The notes under the pieces were generated by a model, which had not been told where the DNA came from, did not search any database, and saw only the letters and a list, made by a program, of their open reading frames with translations. From the NCBI GenBank assembly GCA_963709185.1, contig CAVPVQ010000028.1, positions 186,001 through 250,000 on the forward strand: a stretch of 64,000 nucleotides of DNA. Reading direction: 5' to 3'. A program made the translations under genes and the position numbers. Below, in pieces: positions 40,757-49,906 of this stretch; the stretch's first letter is position 1; each line of letters begins with the position of its first letter. Source of the DNA: Roseiarcus sp963709185 (GTDB lineage Bacteria > Pseudomonadota > Alphaproteobacteria > Rhizobiales > Beijerinckiaceae).

Positions 40757-42022
40757 TCACTTGGCGGCGTCGATCGCCTTGCTGAGTTCCGCGACGGCGC
40801 TGTCGGAGGTCTTGATCTCGCCGTGGAAGAACTTGGTCACGACGTCATGATAGACCTCGGCGATCGCCGGCGGCTGGGCGTAGTTCTGGGCCATCGAGCC
40901 CACGAACTTGCCGTCCGCGTTGGCGGCCTTGACGTCGGCGATGCCCTTCTTGCCGCACATGTCGAACGCGGTGTCGGGAACGTCCATGCGCGCCGGCACC
41001 GAGCCCTTGACGACGTTGAACGCCGACTGGAAGCTCGGGCTCATCGTCGCGTCGGCGAGCGCGAGCTGCGCCGCCTTGCGATCGGCCGAAACGTTGAACA
41101 TCGCGAACATGTCGGTGTTGTAGATCACCGATCCGTCGGTGCCTGGGAAGCGATAGCAGAGGAAATCCTTGCCGGCTTCCTTGTTGGCGGCCTTGAACTC
41201 GCCCTTGGCCCAGTCGCCCATCACCTGCACGAGCGCGTCGCCCTTGATCACCATCGCGGTGGCGAGGTTCCAGTCGCGGCCGGCGAAGTTCGGATCCGTA
41301 TAGGCCTTCAGTTTGCCGAGATTGTCGAAGGCCTTCTTCATCGTGTCGGATTTCAGCGCCGCCGGATCGAGATCGACGAACGCCTTCTTGTAGAAGTCGG
41401 CGCCGCCGGTCGACATCACGACCGAATCGAACATCGTCGCTTCCTGCCAGGGCTGGCCGCCGAGCGCGAGCGGAATGACGCCCGCCGCCTTGGCCTTGTC
41501 GAGCAGCGCGATGAAGTCGTCGAAGGTCTTCGGCTCGCTTCCGCCGATCTTGTCCATCACCGCCTTGTTGATCCAGACCCAGTTGACCGAGTGGATGTTG
41601 ACGGGAACGGCGTCCCACTTGCCATTGGTCGTGGTGAACTTCTGCAGCGCCTTGGGCACCACCTTGTCCCAGCCTTCCTTCGTCGCCAGCGAGGTGATGT
41701 CGCCGAGCTTGCCGGCCTCGGCGTAGTCGATCGCGAAATAGCCGAGGATCTGCGAAGCGGTCGGCGGATTGCCCGCCGCGACCATCGCCTTCAGCGCGGT
41801 CATCGCGCCTTCGCCGCCGCCGCCGGCCACCGGAACGTCTTTCCAGGCGTAACCTTCCTTAGCGAGGTCCTGTTTGAGGACGTTGAGGGCGGCTGCTTCG
41901 CCGCCGGAGGTCCACCAGTGCAGCATCTGCACCGTCTTGTCGTCCGCGGCATGCGCCGAGACGGCGAAACCGGCGGCGGATGCGCACATCGCGCTCGCCA
42001 TGAGCATATTGCGAAACTTCAT
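40757..42022 (-). CDS. Sugar ABC transporter substrate-binding protein (family 1)
   Basis: Periplasmic binding protein, 421 residues. MKFRNMLMASAMCASAAGFAVSAHAA is a signal peptide cleaved after AHA. Mature DDKTVQMLHWWTSGGEAAALNVLKQDLAKEGYAWKDVPVAGGGGEGAMTALKAMVAAGNPPTA is typical of CUT1 sugar-binding proteins (glucose/mannose type as in rhizobial and Thermus homologues). GGAAGGCAAGACA precedes the ATG. It heads the operon SBP-permease-permease-ATPase-GMC-SDR-GMC-LacI. Confidence 0.92.
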   Translation of the reverse strand: MKFRNMLMASAMCASAAGFAVSAHAADDKTVQMLHWWTSGGEAAALNVLKQDLAKEGYAWKDVPVAGGGGEGAMTALKAMVAAGNPPTASQILGYFAIDYAEAGKLGDITSLATKEGWDKVVPKALQKFTTTNGKWDAVPVNIHSVNWVWINKAVMDKIGGSEPKTFDDFIALLDKAKAAGVIPLALGGQPWQEATMFDSVVMSTGGADFYKKAFVDLDPAALKSDTMKKAFDNLGKLKAYTDPNFAGRDWNLATAMVIKGDALVQVMGDWAKGEFKAANKEAGKDFLCYRFPGTDGSVIYNTDMFAMFNVSADRKAAQLALADATMSPSFQSAFNVVKGSVPARMDVPDTAFDMCGKKGIADVKAANADGKFVGSMAQNYAQPPAIAEVYHDVVTKFFHGEIKTSDSAVAELSKAIDAAK

Positions 42023-42373
42023 TGTCTTGCCTTCCAAAGCGACGTCTCCCTGCCGGATTCGGTCCGGCGCCGTCCTCACGCGGCGGCCGAGAGTCGGGCC
42101 GCCGCATTCCTCTACGTCGACAAGCCGGGCGCGAGCCGACAGGCGGCGCGCGGACCGTTGTGGACGTGGAAAGTCTTTTCCTCACTGTAGTCGGCCGCCG
42201 CGCCGCGGCCAAGCTCCGGGCCGAGACCCGGGCGCCTGAATCCGCCGATCAGCCTTTTGGCCCGAACCGCGCCGGCGCGGACTTTCCGCCTCACCTGCGC
42301 CAGCGTGTCAAGTCGCCGGCCGTCCTTGAGGAGAATTTGCGCAGGCGCGTTCATCGCAAGAGAATCCTTGTCC
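42023..42373. promoter_or_regulatory. Intergenic region upstream of sugar-uptake operon
   Basis: 351 bases between the binding-protein start and the enoyl-CoA hydratase stop, both on the minus strand. It must hold the operon promoter. I see no convincing gene, operator palindrome or terminator; a short minus-strand reading frame here lacks any recognisable features. Confidence 0.35.
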
Positions 42374-43150
42374 TCACCGGCCCTGAAAGTGCGGCGCGCG
42401 CCGGGCGCGAAACGCCGCGACGCCCTCGCCAAGGTCCTGGGTCGTCGCGGTCAGCGCGCCGGCGAGCGCCTCGATCGGCGCGTCGACGTCCTCGCCTTCC
42501 GCCGCATTGATCATCGACTTGACGATCTGCGCGGCGACCGGCCCGCGCGCCGCGATGTCGCGAGCGATCGCCGTCGCGCGGGCAAGCGCCTGCCCCTGCG
42601 CGACAACCTCGTCGATCAGCCCGAGGCGCAAGGCCTCCTCCGCCTCGAACATCTGGCCGCCCAGCGCCATGCGGCGTACCACCTGCGCGCCGAAGCGGCG
42701 CACCAGACGCTGTGTGCCGGACCAGCCCGGCGCCATGCCGAGGCCGGTCTCCGGCAGCCCCACCCGGACGCCCGCCTCGGCGATCCTGATGTCGGCGGTG
42801 GCGGCAAGTTCGAGCCCGCCGCCGAAGGCGTGGCCGGTGAGCGCGGCGATCAGCGGCACGCGCAGGCGCGCCAGCGCCTCGAACGCGCGATGGCCGAGCC
42901 GGGTCCAGTCGCGCCACATGTCGAGCGGCGGCAGGCCGCTCCACGCGGCGATGTCGCCGCCCGCGCAGAACGCCTTGCCCTCGCCCGAGAGGATCGCGAC
43001 GCGCACGTCCCGCGCCTCCTCGATCGCCTCGGCGGCGCGCGCCAGCGCGACGATCATCGGCCGGTCGAGCGCGTTGAGCTTGTCGGCGCGCTTCAGCGTG
43101 AGCCGGGCGATCGGCCCGTCGAAGGAAAGATCGATGCGGGGATCGCTCAT
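42374..43150 (-). CDS. Enoyl-CoA hydratase/isomerase family protein
   Basis: 258 residues, crotonase fold. Oxyanion-hole segments KLNALDRPMIVAL with AFCAGGDIAAW near 63 and GHAFGGGLELAATADIRIA near 105; GLPETGLGMAPGWSGTQRLVRRFG carries the usual second Glu position (PETGLGMAPGWSGT). End HFQGR. Start overlaps the CoA-transferase stop by ATGA, so the two act on the same acyl-CoA. The position suggests hydration of an enoyl-CoA made after CoA transfer to a short acid. Confidence 0.92.
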   Translation of the reverse strand: MSDPRIDLSFDGPIARLTLKRADKLNALDRPMIVALARAAEAIEEARDVRVAILSGEGKAFCAGGDIAAWSGLPPLDMWRDWTRLGHRAFEALARLRVPLIAALTGHAFGGGLELAATADIRIAEAGVRVGLPETGLGMAPGWSGTQRLVRRFGAQVVRRMALGGQMFEAEEALRLGLIDEVVAQGQALARATAIARDIAARGPVAAQIVKSMINAAEGEDVDAPIEALAGALTATTQDLGEGVAAFRARRAPHFQGR

Positions 43151-44761
43151 CGCGGCGGCTCCGCGCGGGCGCCGGAAACTGCTCGCAGTTCGAGGCCGAA
43201 CGGCGTCGGATGAAACAGCGCGGCGTCCATTGTCTTCACCGCATCGGAGACGCGCAGCCGGAACCTCGCCTGTCCGAGGATGTCGCGCTCGAGATCGACG
43301 CCGGGCGCAATCTCAGTCACCGTCACCCCTTCCGGCGTCAGCTTCATGACGCAACGCTCGGTGACATAGACGATCTCCTGGCCCTGCGCCTTCGCCCGCG
43401 CGCCGGAAAAAGACACCTGCTCGACTTCGTCGACCAGCTTCTTGACCTTCCCCTCGCGCTCGATGCGCAGTCGTCCGTCTTCGACCGCGAGCCCGGCGCC
43501 GGCGGTGAAGAAGCCCGAAAACACGATCCGTTTGGCTCGCGCCGTGATGTCGACGAAGCCGCCGGCTCCCGCCGTGACATGCGGGCGGGCGCCGAGTTTG
43601 GAGACATTGACCGAGCCCTGCCGGTCGATTTCGAGGAACGACAGCAGCGAGCAGTCGAAGCCGCCGCCCTGGAAATAGGTGAACTGATAGGGCGAGGACA
43701 TCATCGCCTCGGCGTTGGCGGCGCAGCCGAACTGGAAGTCGAGCAGCGGCACGCCGCCGACCGCCCCCTGTTCGATCACCCAGGTGACGGCGCCGTGACG
43801 GCCTTCCTCGATCAGGATGCGCGGCACGTTGGCCGAGACGCCAAAGCCGATATTGACCGCGTCGCCCTCGCGCAATTCCTGCGCGACGCGGCGGGCGATG
43901 ACTTTGGAAATGTTGAACGGCGGCAGTTCGAACGAGGACAGCGGGCGGAAAATCTCGCCGGAGATCGCCGGATCGTAGACGGTCTGCGTCGTCTGCATCT
44001 GGTCCGGCGCGACGACGATCACATCGACGAGGACGCCGGGGACCAGCACGTGCTGCGGCTTCAGCGTGCCGGCCTTGGCGAGCCGCTTGACCTGGGCGAT
44101 CACCAGGCCGCCGTTGTTGCGCGCGCTCAGCGCCTGGTCGAGCGGGCCGAGATAGCCGCCCTCATGCTCGTAGGACAGGTTGCCGCGCTCGTCGGCGGTG
44201 GTCGCGCGGATGATCGCGACGTCGGGGACGATGGCGGGAAAGAACAGCCATTCGTCGTCGGCGAAATCGACGCGGCGAACGATCGGCGCGGCCGCCGCTT
44301 TGGCGTTCATCGCGCAGCCTTCGCGCCGCGGGATCGACGAATGTGTCGACGCCGACCTTGGTCAGCACGCCGGGGCGCCTGGCCGCCGCCTCGCGGTGCA
44401 TGTCGAACAGGATGCCCGAGGGCACGTTATAGGCCGGAATTTGGTTGCCGGAGACCATCGTCCAGATTCTCGGCGGCTCGCTCTTCGAGGGGCCGGAGGG
44501 ATAGGAGCCGGCGATGATCCTCGCGAGACAGCCCGGCTGCGCGAGATGATCGACGCCGGCGATCCCCCACATGTCGCCGGCGGCGATCGGATGCAGGGCG
44601 GTCAGATCGCGCGGATGGCCGTCGCGCGCAAAACGGCGGCCGATCGCCGCGAGCACCGCGTCGGGACAGCCGAGGCCGGACGAGGAGGACACCGTGACGA
44701 TCGCGCCGTCGGGGATCAGGCGGGCGGCTTCGTCGGCGGAAAGGACGCGGGGAAAGGCCAT
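43147..44761 (-). CDS. Family I CoA-transferase (acetate/3-oxoacid type; one frame break)
   Basis: Single-chain fusion of the alpha and beta halves, 537 residues after repair. MAFPRVLSADEAARLIPDGAIVTVSSSSGLGCPDAVL; glycine-rich and GxGxxxx segments; catalytic Glu in TWVIEQGAVGGVPLLDFQFGCAANAEAM; then FDCSLLSFLEIDRQGSVNVSKLGARPHVTAGAGGFVDI and ERCVMKLTPEGVTVTEIAPGVDLERDIL, as in YdiF-type enzymes. Reading changes near 44325 (TFVDP/RREGCAMNAK); removing one G joins them. Divergent from the DUF993 gene across a region with two operators. Confidence 0.9.
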
Positions 44762-44822
44762 GGCTTACAGCCCGGATCGGCGGGGGCGCAGCGCGGCGGT
44801 ATCGCCGTTTTGCCGCGGTCGC

Positions 44823-44842
44823 ATTTTGGAACGTTCCAAAAT
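44823..44842. promoter_or_regulatory. LacI-type operator 1
   Basis: ATTTTGGAACGTTCCAAAAT, a perfect 20-bp palindrome with the central CG step typical of LacI-family operators. It lies 62 bases upstream of the CoA-transferase start and 153 upstream of the DUF993 gene. Confidence 0.85.
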
Positions 44843-44922
44843 CATATTCGTCTTCCCCTCCCGAACATTACCGATTATCTGGCCGGGGCGCCGGGCGAGC
44901 GGCCGACCACGGACTTGACTTT

Positions 44923-44934
44923 TGGAACGTTCCA
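44923..44934. promoter_or_regulatory. LacI-type operator 2
   Basis: TGGAACGTTCCA, the same 12-bp core as operator 1, flanked by TT and TAT. Centre-to-centre distance to operator 1 is 96 bases, near nine helical turns, which would allow a looped repressor complex. It is 60 bases upstream of the DUF993 start codon. Confidence 0.82.
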
Positions 44935-44994
44935 TATTCTTTGTGCCGGACACCGGCGGGTTTGTCAAGCCGGCGCGTGGGAGGACCGCGATCC

Positions 44995-46163
44995 ATGCCA
45001 AGCCTTCGCCTGCCGACGACCGACGGCGGCCTCGCCGCGTTCGAGATGTCGCCGCCCTCGTCGTTTCCCGAACGCGCGCAAGGCGATTTCCCGCGCGTCG
45101 TTTACGCCGCCGCGCATGTCGTCGCCGATCCGCTGGCCGGCGACGATCCCTGGGCGCGCTCGCCGGTCGACTGGGACCGCACGCTGGCCTATCGGCATCG
45201 GCTGTGGGACCTCGGCTTCAGGATCGCCGAGGCGATGGACACTTCGCAGCGCGGCATGGGGCTCGACTGGAGCGGCGCGCAGGAGCTGATCGCGCGCGCC
45301 TGCGCCGAGGCGAAGAGCCCGGCCGGGCGCCGCCCTCGCCTGCGGCGCCGGCACCGACCACCTCGATCCCGCGGCGGCGCGCACGCTGGATGACGTGATC
45401 GCCGCCTATGAGACCCAGGTCGCCTTCGTCGAGAAGCATGGCGCGCCGGTCATCATGATGGCGAGCCGCGCGCTCGCCCGCCTCGCGCGCGGCCCCGACG
45501 ACTACGCTTACGTCTATGACCGCATCCTGTCGCAGACCCGCGCGCCGGTCATCCTGCACTGGCTCGGTGACATGTTCGATCCGGCGCTCGAGGGCTATTG
45601 GGGGGCCGCGGATTTCGAGACGGCGATGGAGGTGGTGCTCGGCATCATCGCGCGACATCGCGCGCGCGTCGACGGCGTCAAGGTTTCGGTGCTCGACGCC
45701 GAGAAGGAGATCGCGATGCGACTTCGGCTTCCCGCCGGGGTGCGGATGTACACCGGCGACGATTTCAACTACGCGGAGTTGATCGCCGGCGACGGCGCCC
45801 ACGCCTCCCACGGCCTGCTCGGCATTTTCGATCCGATCGCCCCGGCCGCCGCCGCCGCGCTGACCCGGCTCGGCGCCGGTGACCGCGCCGGCTACGACGC
45901 GATTCTCGCGCCGACGGTGCCGCTGTCGCGCAAGATTTTCGAAGCGCCGACCCAATATTACAAGGCCGGCGTGGTGTTCCTCGCCTGGCTCAACGGCTTC
46001 CAGGACCATTTCATCATGGTCGGCGCGATGCAGAGCGCGCGCGGGCGTGCGCCACTACGCCGACGTGTTCCGCCTCGCCGACCGCGCCGGCCTGTTCATC
46101 GATCCCGAGCGCGCCTGCCGGCGCATGAAGGCGCTGCTGGCGACCTATGGGATTGAGGGGTAG
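44995..46163 (+). CDS. DUF993 family protein (two frame breaks)
   Basis: About 388 residues after repair; the family is related to dihydrodipicolinate-synthase-like aldolase barrels. MPSLRLPTTDGGLAAFEMSP ... RLWDLGFRIAEAMDTSQRGMGLDW ... ACGAGTDHLDPAAARTLDDVIAAYETQVAFVEKHGAPVIMMASRALA ... PVILHWLGDMFDPALEGYWGA ... VDGVKVSVLDAEKEIAMRLRLPAGVRMYTGDDFNY. The Lys in GVKVSVLD is placed like a Schiff-base lysine. Frames change near 45330 and 46048, both at GGGC where GGC restores the family reading. GGAGGACCGCG precedes the ATG. Its substrate is not established to my knowledge; the operators suggest an inducible carbohydrate route. Confidence 0.85.
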
Positions 46164-46207
46164 AGGCGCGCTGACGTCGGAGCCAATCCCCCCGGCCCCT
46201 CACCTTA

Positions 46208-46232
46208 CCTCTCCCCGCGCTGCGGGGAGAGG
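46208..46232. terminator. Hairpin between convergent genes
   Basis: CCTCTCCCCGC, loop GCT, GCGGGGAGAGG: an 11-bp perfect stem between the DUF993 (+) and LON-domain (-) stops. No T-tract; a shared terminator or a dispersed palindrome of the CCCCTCACC type. Confidence 0.65.
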
Positions 46233-46262
46233 AGTCCCTGACGTCGCGGCAAATGACAAGGC

Positions 46263-46931
46263 CTAATGCAGCCGCGTCGGCGCGTTGTCGGCGCGGGCGA
46301 GCTCCATCAGGGTGATCGCCACCAGCATTTCGGCGCGGGCCTTGAGGTCGGAGGCTTCCAGCAGCGCCTGCTTTTCCTTCGAGCCGTAGGGGCTCAGCAT
46401 CGACAGGCCGTTGACCAAGGCCTCGTTGGACGCCTTGTTGATGTCGTCCCAGTCGACCTTGAACTCGTTGGCTTCGGCGAACTGGCGCAGCGCGGTCAGC
46501 AGGCTCGGGCGATCGACCGCGCCCTCCCCCTCGCCTTCGTGGAAGTCGCTGGAAAAACTGGAGAAATCGACGCGCGCCTGGCGGTAGGGCGTGGTCGCGG
46601 GGGCGTCCTCGATCAGCCGGAACCGCGCGACGCCGGTCAGCGTGATGAAGCAGCGGCCGTCGCCGGCCTCGGCGAACTGGGTCAGGCGGCCGACGCAGCC
46701 GATCGCGCAGAGTTCGGGCGGCGGCTCCTCGGCGCCTTCCGCGTCGGTCGGCTGAATGATGCCGATCAGCCGCTCGCCGGCCAGCGAATCGTCGACCATC
46801 GCCAGGTAACGCGGCTCGAAAATGCTCAGCGGCAACGGGCGGCGCGGCAGCAGCAGCGCGCCGGCCAGCGGAAATATCGGGATGATCGTCGGCAGCTCCG
46901 ACGGCCTGAGGTAGGCGCGATACAATTTCAT
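46263..46931 (-). CDS. LON peptidase substrate-binding domain protein
   Basis: 222 residues; only the N-terminal LON domain, no ATPase or protease. LPTIIPIFPLAGALLLPRRPLPLSIFEPRYLAMVDDSLAGERLIGIIQP is the characteristic opening, then GCVGRLTQFAEAGDGRCFITLTGVARFRLIED. A later helical part (EAN-EFKVDWDDINKASNEALVNGLSMLSPYGSKEKQALLEASDLKARAEMLVAITLMEL) is conserved in alphaproteobacterial homologues. Function unknown. It follows the thioredoxin gene on the same strand, 40 bases away, an arrangement I recall as common in this class. Confidence 0.88.
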   Translation of the reverse strand: MKLYRAYLRPSELPTIIPIFPLAGALLLPRRPLPLSIFEPRYLAMVDDSLAGERLIGIIQPTDAEGAEEPPPELCAIGCVGRLTQFAEAGDGRCFITLTGVARFRLIEDAPATTPYRQARVDFSSFSSDFHEGEGEGAVDRPSLLTALRQFAEANEFKVDWDDINKASNEALVNGLSMLSPYGSKEKQALLEASDLKARAEMLVAITLMELARADNAPTRLH

Positions 46932-46971
46932 CAATCAACAGCCTTTGTCGGCGGGCGCCCAGCCGCCGGGA

Positions 46972-47880
46972 TCAGAATATCAGCGACGACAGCTTTCGCC
47001 GCGCCGTCACCGCCGCCGGGTCCATCAGTCCCCAGGCTTCGAAGAACCGCACCAGTTGCTTACGGGCCGCATCGTCGTTCCATTTGCGGTCGCGCTTGAT
47101 GATTTCGAGCAGGCGATCGGCGGCGGCGTCGCGCTCGCCGCGCCCGTTCAGCGCCAGCGCGAGGTCGAAGCGCGCCTGATGGTCGTCGGGGTTGGCGGCC
47201 AAAGCCTGCTCCAGCGGGGCGATCTCGCCGACCGCCGCGGCGCGCTCGGCCGCGTCGATCGCCGCGGTGACCGCGGAGATCGCCGGATCGACGTCCTTGC
47301 CGGGGGCCGGCGCCGGAGCGAGCGAAAGAACGGCCTTGGCCTGCGCGAGATCGCCGTGATCGACGTGCAGCCTGGCGAGGCCGGCGATCGCCTTGACGTT
47401 GCCCTCGTCCTCGGTGAGCACCTGCGAATAGAGCGCCGCCGCGCCCGCCGAATCGCCCTTGGCCGCCGCCGCCTGGGCCTGCGCGACAAGCTCGTCCGCG
47501 CCGGAGGTCAGCGGACCGACGAGGCGCTCGATGAAGCCGCGCACCTGACCGTCCGGCAGCGCGCCCATGAAGCCGTCGACCGGCTGACCCTTGTCGAAGG
47601 CGATCACCGCCGGAATCGACTGGATGCCGAGTTGGCCGGCGATCTGCGGATGATCGTCGATGTTCATCTTGACCAGCTTGACCTTGCCGGCGGAATCGGC
47701 GACCGCCTTTTCCAGCACCGGGGCCAGTTGCTTGCATGGGCCGCACCACGGCGCCCAGAAATCGACGAGCACCGGCTGGCGCGCCGAGGCGGCGATCACG
47801 TCCTGCCCGAAGGACGCGGTCGTCACGTCCTTCACCGCCGAAGCCGGCGCGCCGCCGCCTGAACCCGTCCCGATCGCCAT
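46972..47880 (-). CDS. Thioredoxin-domain co-chaperone, YbbN/CnoX-like
   Basis: 302 residues: thioredoxin domain with active site WAPWCGPCKQLAPVLE near residue 45 and conserved IQSIPAVIAF cis-Pro, then a TPR region (AQAAAAKGDSAGAAALYSQVLTEDEGNVKAIAGLARLH, DDHQARFDLALALNGRGERDAAADRLLEII) ending KLSSLIF. CnoX-type proteins protect and hand over redox-sensitive clients; unlike E. coli YbbN (SxxC) this one keeps CGPC. The ATG after GGAGACGGTGAA is chosen over two upstream in-frame starts. Confidence 0.9.
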   Translation of the reverse strand: MAIGTGSGGGAPASAVKDVTTASFGQDVIAASARQPVLVDFWAPWCGPCKQLAPVLEKAVADSAGKVKLVKMNIDDHPQIAGQLGIQSIPAVIAFDKGQPVDGFMGALPDGQVRGFIERLVGPLTSGADELVAQAQAAAAKGDSAGAAALYSQVLTEDEGNVKAIAGLARLHVDHGDLAQAKAVLSLAPAPAPGKDVDPAISAVTAAIDAAERAAAVGEIAPLEQALAANPDDHQARFDLALALNGRGERDAAADRLLEIIKRDRKWNDDAARKQLVRFFEAWGLMDPAAVTARRKLSSLIF

Positions 47881-47951
47881 TTCACCGTCTCCGTCCGTCG
47901 AATTCTGCTTCCAGGGGCCGAACATGGGGCGGCGCGCGCGGTTCTGCAATA

Positions 47952-48452
47952 TCACGCGGCGCCCAGCGGAATAATGACGGGTTCGTGGCCCACGGCGCGC
48001 AGGAATGTGACGAGATCGGCGCTCGCCAGCGTCGTCGTTCGGGTATTGACCAGCGGATGAAAACTGAGCCGCGGCTCGGCCATCATCGCCGCGTCGAGCA
48101 CCACAGTCACCCTGATGTCGCGATCGTTGATCGCCCCCAGCGGCGTCACCGAGCCGGGCTTGACGCCCCAGACCTCCTCCAATTGTTCGCCCGGCGCGAA
48201 GGACAGCCGCCCCTGCGCGCCGAGCCTTTCATGCGCGCGCTTGAGCTCGATCGGCGTATGCGCGCCAAGCACCAGCAGAAAGAGCCGCCCCTTCTTGTCC
48301 TTGACGAACAGGTTCCTCGTATGGGCGCCTTGCGTGTCGATGCGCACCTCGGACGATTCGGCGACCGTGAACATCGCCTGATGCTCGACGGTGGAGGTCG
48401 AAATGCCGAGGCGCTCGAGCAAGACGAACAGATCTTCGGGCGTGGCGGGCAT
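47952..48452 (-). CDS. Prolyl-tRNA deacylase, ProX/YbaK family
   Basis: 166 residues, trans-editing domain that removes misacylated alanine (or relatives) from tRNA-Pro. MPATPEDLFVLLERLGISTSTVEHQAMFTVAES, the GAHTRNLFVKDKKGRLFLLVL catalytic Lys region, GSVTPLGAINDRDIRVTVVLDAAMM and the end FHPLVNTRTTTLASADLVTFLRAVGHEPVII are typical of ProX (PrdX-like) proteins. 71 bases before the thioredoxin gene, same strand. Confidence 0.92.
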   Translation of the reverse strand: MPATPEDLFVLLERLGISTSTVEHQAMFTVAESSEVRIDTQGAHTRNLFVKDKKGRLFLLVLGAHTPIELKRAHERLGAQGRLSFAPGEQLEEVWGVKPGSVTPLGAINDRDIRVTVVLDAAMMAEPRLSFHPLVNTRTTTLASADLVTFLRAVGHEPVIIPLGAA

Positions 48453-48487
48453 TGGTTATTTCCGGGCGGGGCGAGATCGCAGGCCGT

Positions 48488-49900
48488 TCAGGCGATCCAG
48501 CGCAGCAGGGCCATCATTCGGGCGAACGTCCGCCCGTATGGCGGATAGAGCAGCGCCAGTCCATTGAGCCGCGCCTGGACGAACACCGGCTTTTCCTTGC
48601 TGAAGGTCCGGAAGCCCCATTCGCCGTGATAGGCCCCCATGCCGCTGGCCCCGACGCCGCCGAACGGCTGATCCTCCTGCAGGAAATGGATCGCGCAATC
48701 ATTGACCGTCACGCCGCCGGAAATCGTGGCGCCCAGAACGTGATCGCGCTGGCGGCGGTCGTCGCCATACCAATAGAGCGCGAGCGGTCGGTCGAGGGCG
48801 TTGACGGCGGCGAGCGCCTCGTCGATTGCATCATAGCCGAGGATCGGCAGGATCGGCCCGAAGATTTCTTCCCGCATCAACTTCATTTGCGGCGTCGCGC
48901 CAAGGACGAGGGTCGGCGCCAGCTTGCGCTCGACGGGGTCGAGCGCCTCGCCCGCCGGATTGACGACGATCGCCCGCGCGCCCTGCGCTTCCGCGTCGGC
49001 GAGCAGCTCGACCAGGCGCTGATGGTGGCGATCGGAGACGATGCTGGTGTAATCGCGGTTGCCGGCTAGCGTCGGATAGAGGCGCGTGATCGCCCGTTGC
49101 AGCGCGGCGCAGAACGCCTCGACGCTCTGGCGCGGCGCCAGCACATAGTCGGGCGCGATGCAGGTCTGGCCCGCGTTGAGAAACTTGCCGAAGGCGATCG
49201 AGCGCGCCGCGCGTTCAATGTCGCAGGACGCATCGAGGATCGCCGGCGACTTGCCGCCGAGCTCGAGGGTGACCGGCGTGAGGTTGCGCGCCGCCGCCTG
49301 CGCCACCAGCCGGCCGACCGCGGTCGAACCGGTGAACAGCAGATGATCGAACGGCAGTTCGGAAAAGGCCTTGCCGACCTCGGCGTCGCCCACGACGACG
49401 GCGAATTCGTCCGGCGCAAAATGATCCGCGACCATCCGCGCCAGCAGGCCGGCGAGGCGCGGCGTCAGCTCTGACGGCTTCAGCATCACCCGGTTGCCCG
49501 CCGCGAGCGCCGCCACGGCCGGCCCGATCGCCAGTTGATAGGGATAGTTCCACGGCGAGATGATTCCGACGACGCCGAGCGGCTGGCGCATCAGCAGGTT
49601 GTGGCCGGGGCGATAGGGCGTCGCCGTCGGCGCGTGGCGGGTTTTCATCCAGCGCTTGAGTTTGCGCCGGGCGTGCCGGATCGCCGCGATGATCGGCATG
49701 ATCTCGGCGAGTTCGGTTTCATGCAGCGAGCGATTGCCAAAATCGGCGCTGATCGCCGCGGCGATTTCGGCGCTGCTCCGCTCGGTCATCGCGGCGAGCC
49801 GGTCCAGCCGGTCGACGCGCGCCTGCGCCGAGGGCGCCATTTCGACGCGAAAGGCGGCGCGTTGGCGTTCGAAAAGGTCCGTCAGGCGCTCAGCGTCCAT
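48488..49900 (-). CDS. Aldehyde dehydrogenase, coniferyl-aldehyde type
   Basis: 470 residues, class 3-like ALDH. PLGVVGIISPWNYPYQLAIGPAVAALAAGNRVMLKPSE (NAD site), LLFTGSTAVGRLVAQAA, VTLELGGKSPAI with catalytic Glu, LNAGQTCIAPDYVL with catalytic Cys, and FGGVGASGMGAYHGEWGFRTFSK near the end. The N-terminal RQRAAFRVEM and C-terminal hydrophobic RMMALLRWIA agree with the coniferyl aldehyde dehydrogenase group. The physiological aldehyde is unknown here. Six bases after the NicO gene, so possibly co-transcribed. Confidence 0.9.
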   Translation of the reverse strand: MDAERLTDLFERQRAAFRVEMAPSAQARVDRLDRLAAMTERSSAEIAAAISADFGNRSLHETELAEIMPIIAAIRHARRKLKRWMKTRHAPTATPYRPGHNLLMRQPLGVVGIISPWNYPYQLAIGPAVAALAAGNRVMLKPSELTPRLAGLLARMVADHFAPDEFAVVVGDAEVGKAFSELPFDHLLFTGSTAVGRLVAQAAARNLTPVTLELGGKSPAILDASCDIERAARSIAFGKFLNAGQTCIAPDYVLAPRQSVEAFCAALQRAITRLYPTLAGNRDYTSIVSDRHHQRLVELLADAEAQGARAIVVNPAGEALDPVERKLAPTLVLGATPQMKLMREEIFGPILPILGYDAIDEALAAVNALDRPLALYWYGDDRRQRDHVLGATISGGVTVNDCAIHFLQEDQPFGGVGASGMGAYHGEWGFRTFSKEKPVFVQARLNGLALLYPPYGRTFARMMALLRWIA

Positions 49901-49906
49901 TGGCGC

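Noticed and set aside
42112..42354. Possible minus-strand gene MNAPAQILLKDGRRLD... in the sugar-operon upstream region
   Set aside because: No recognisable family, no clear ribosome site, and it would occupy the only space for the operon promoter.
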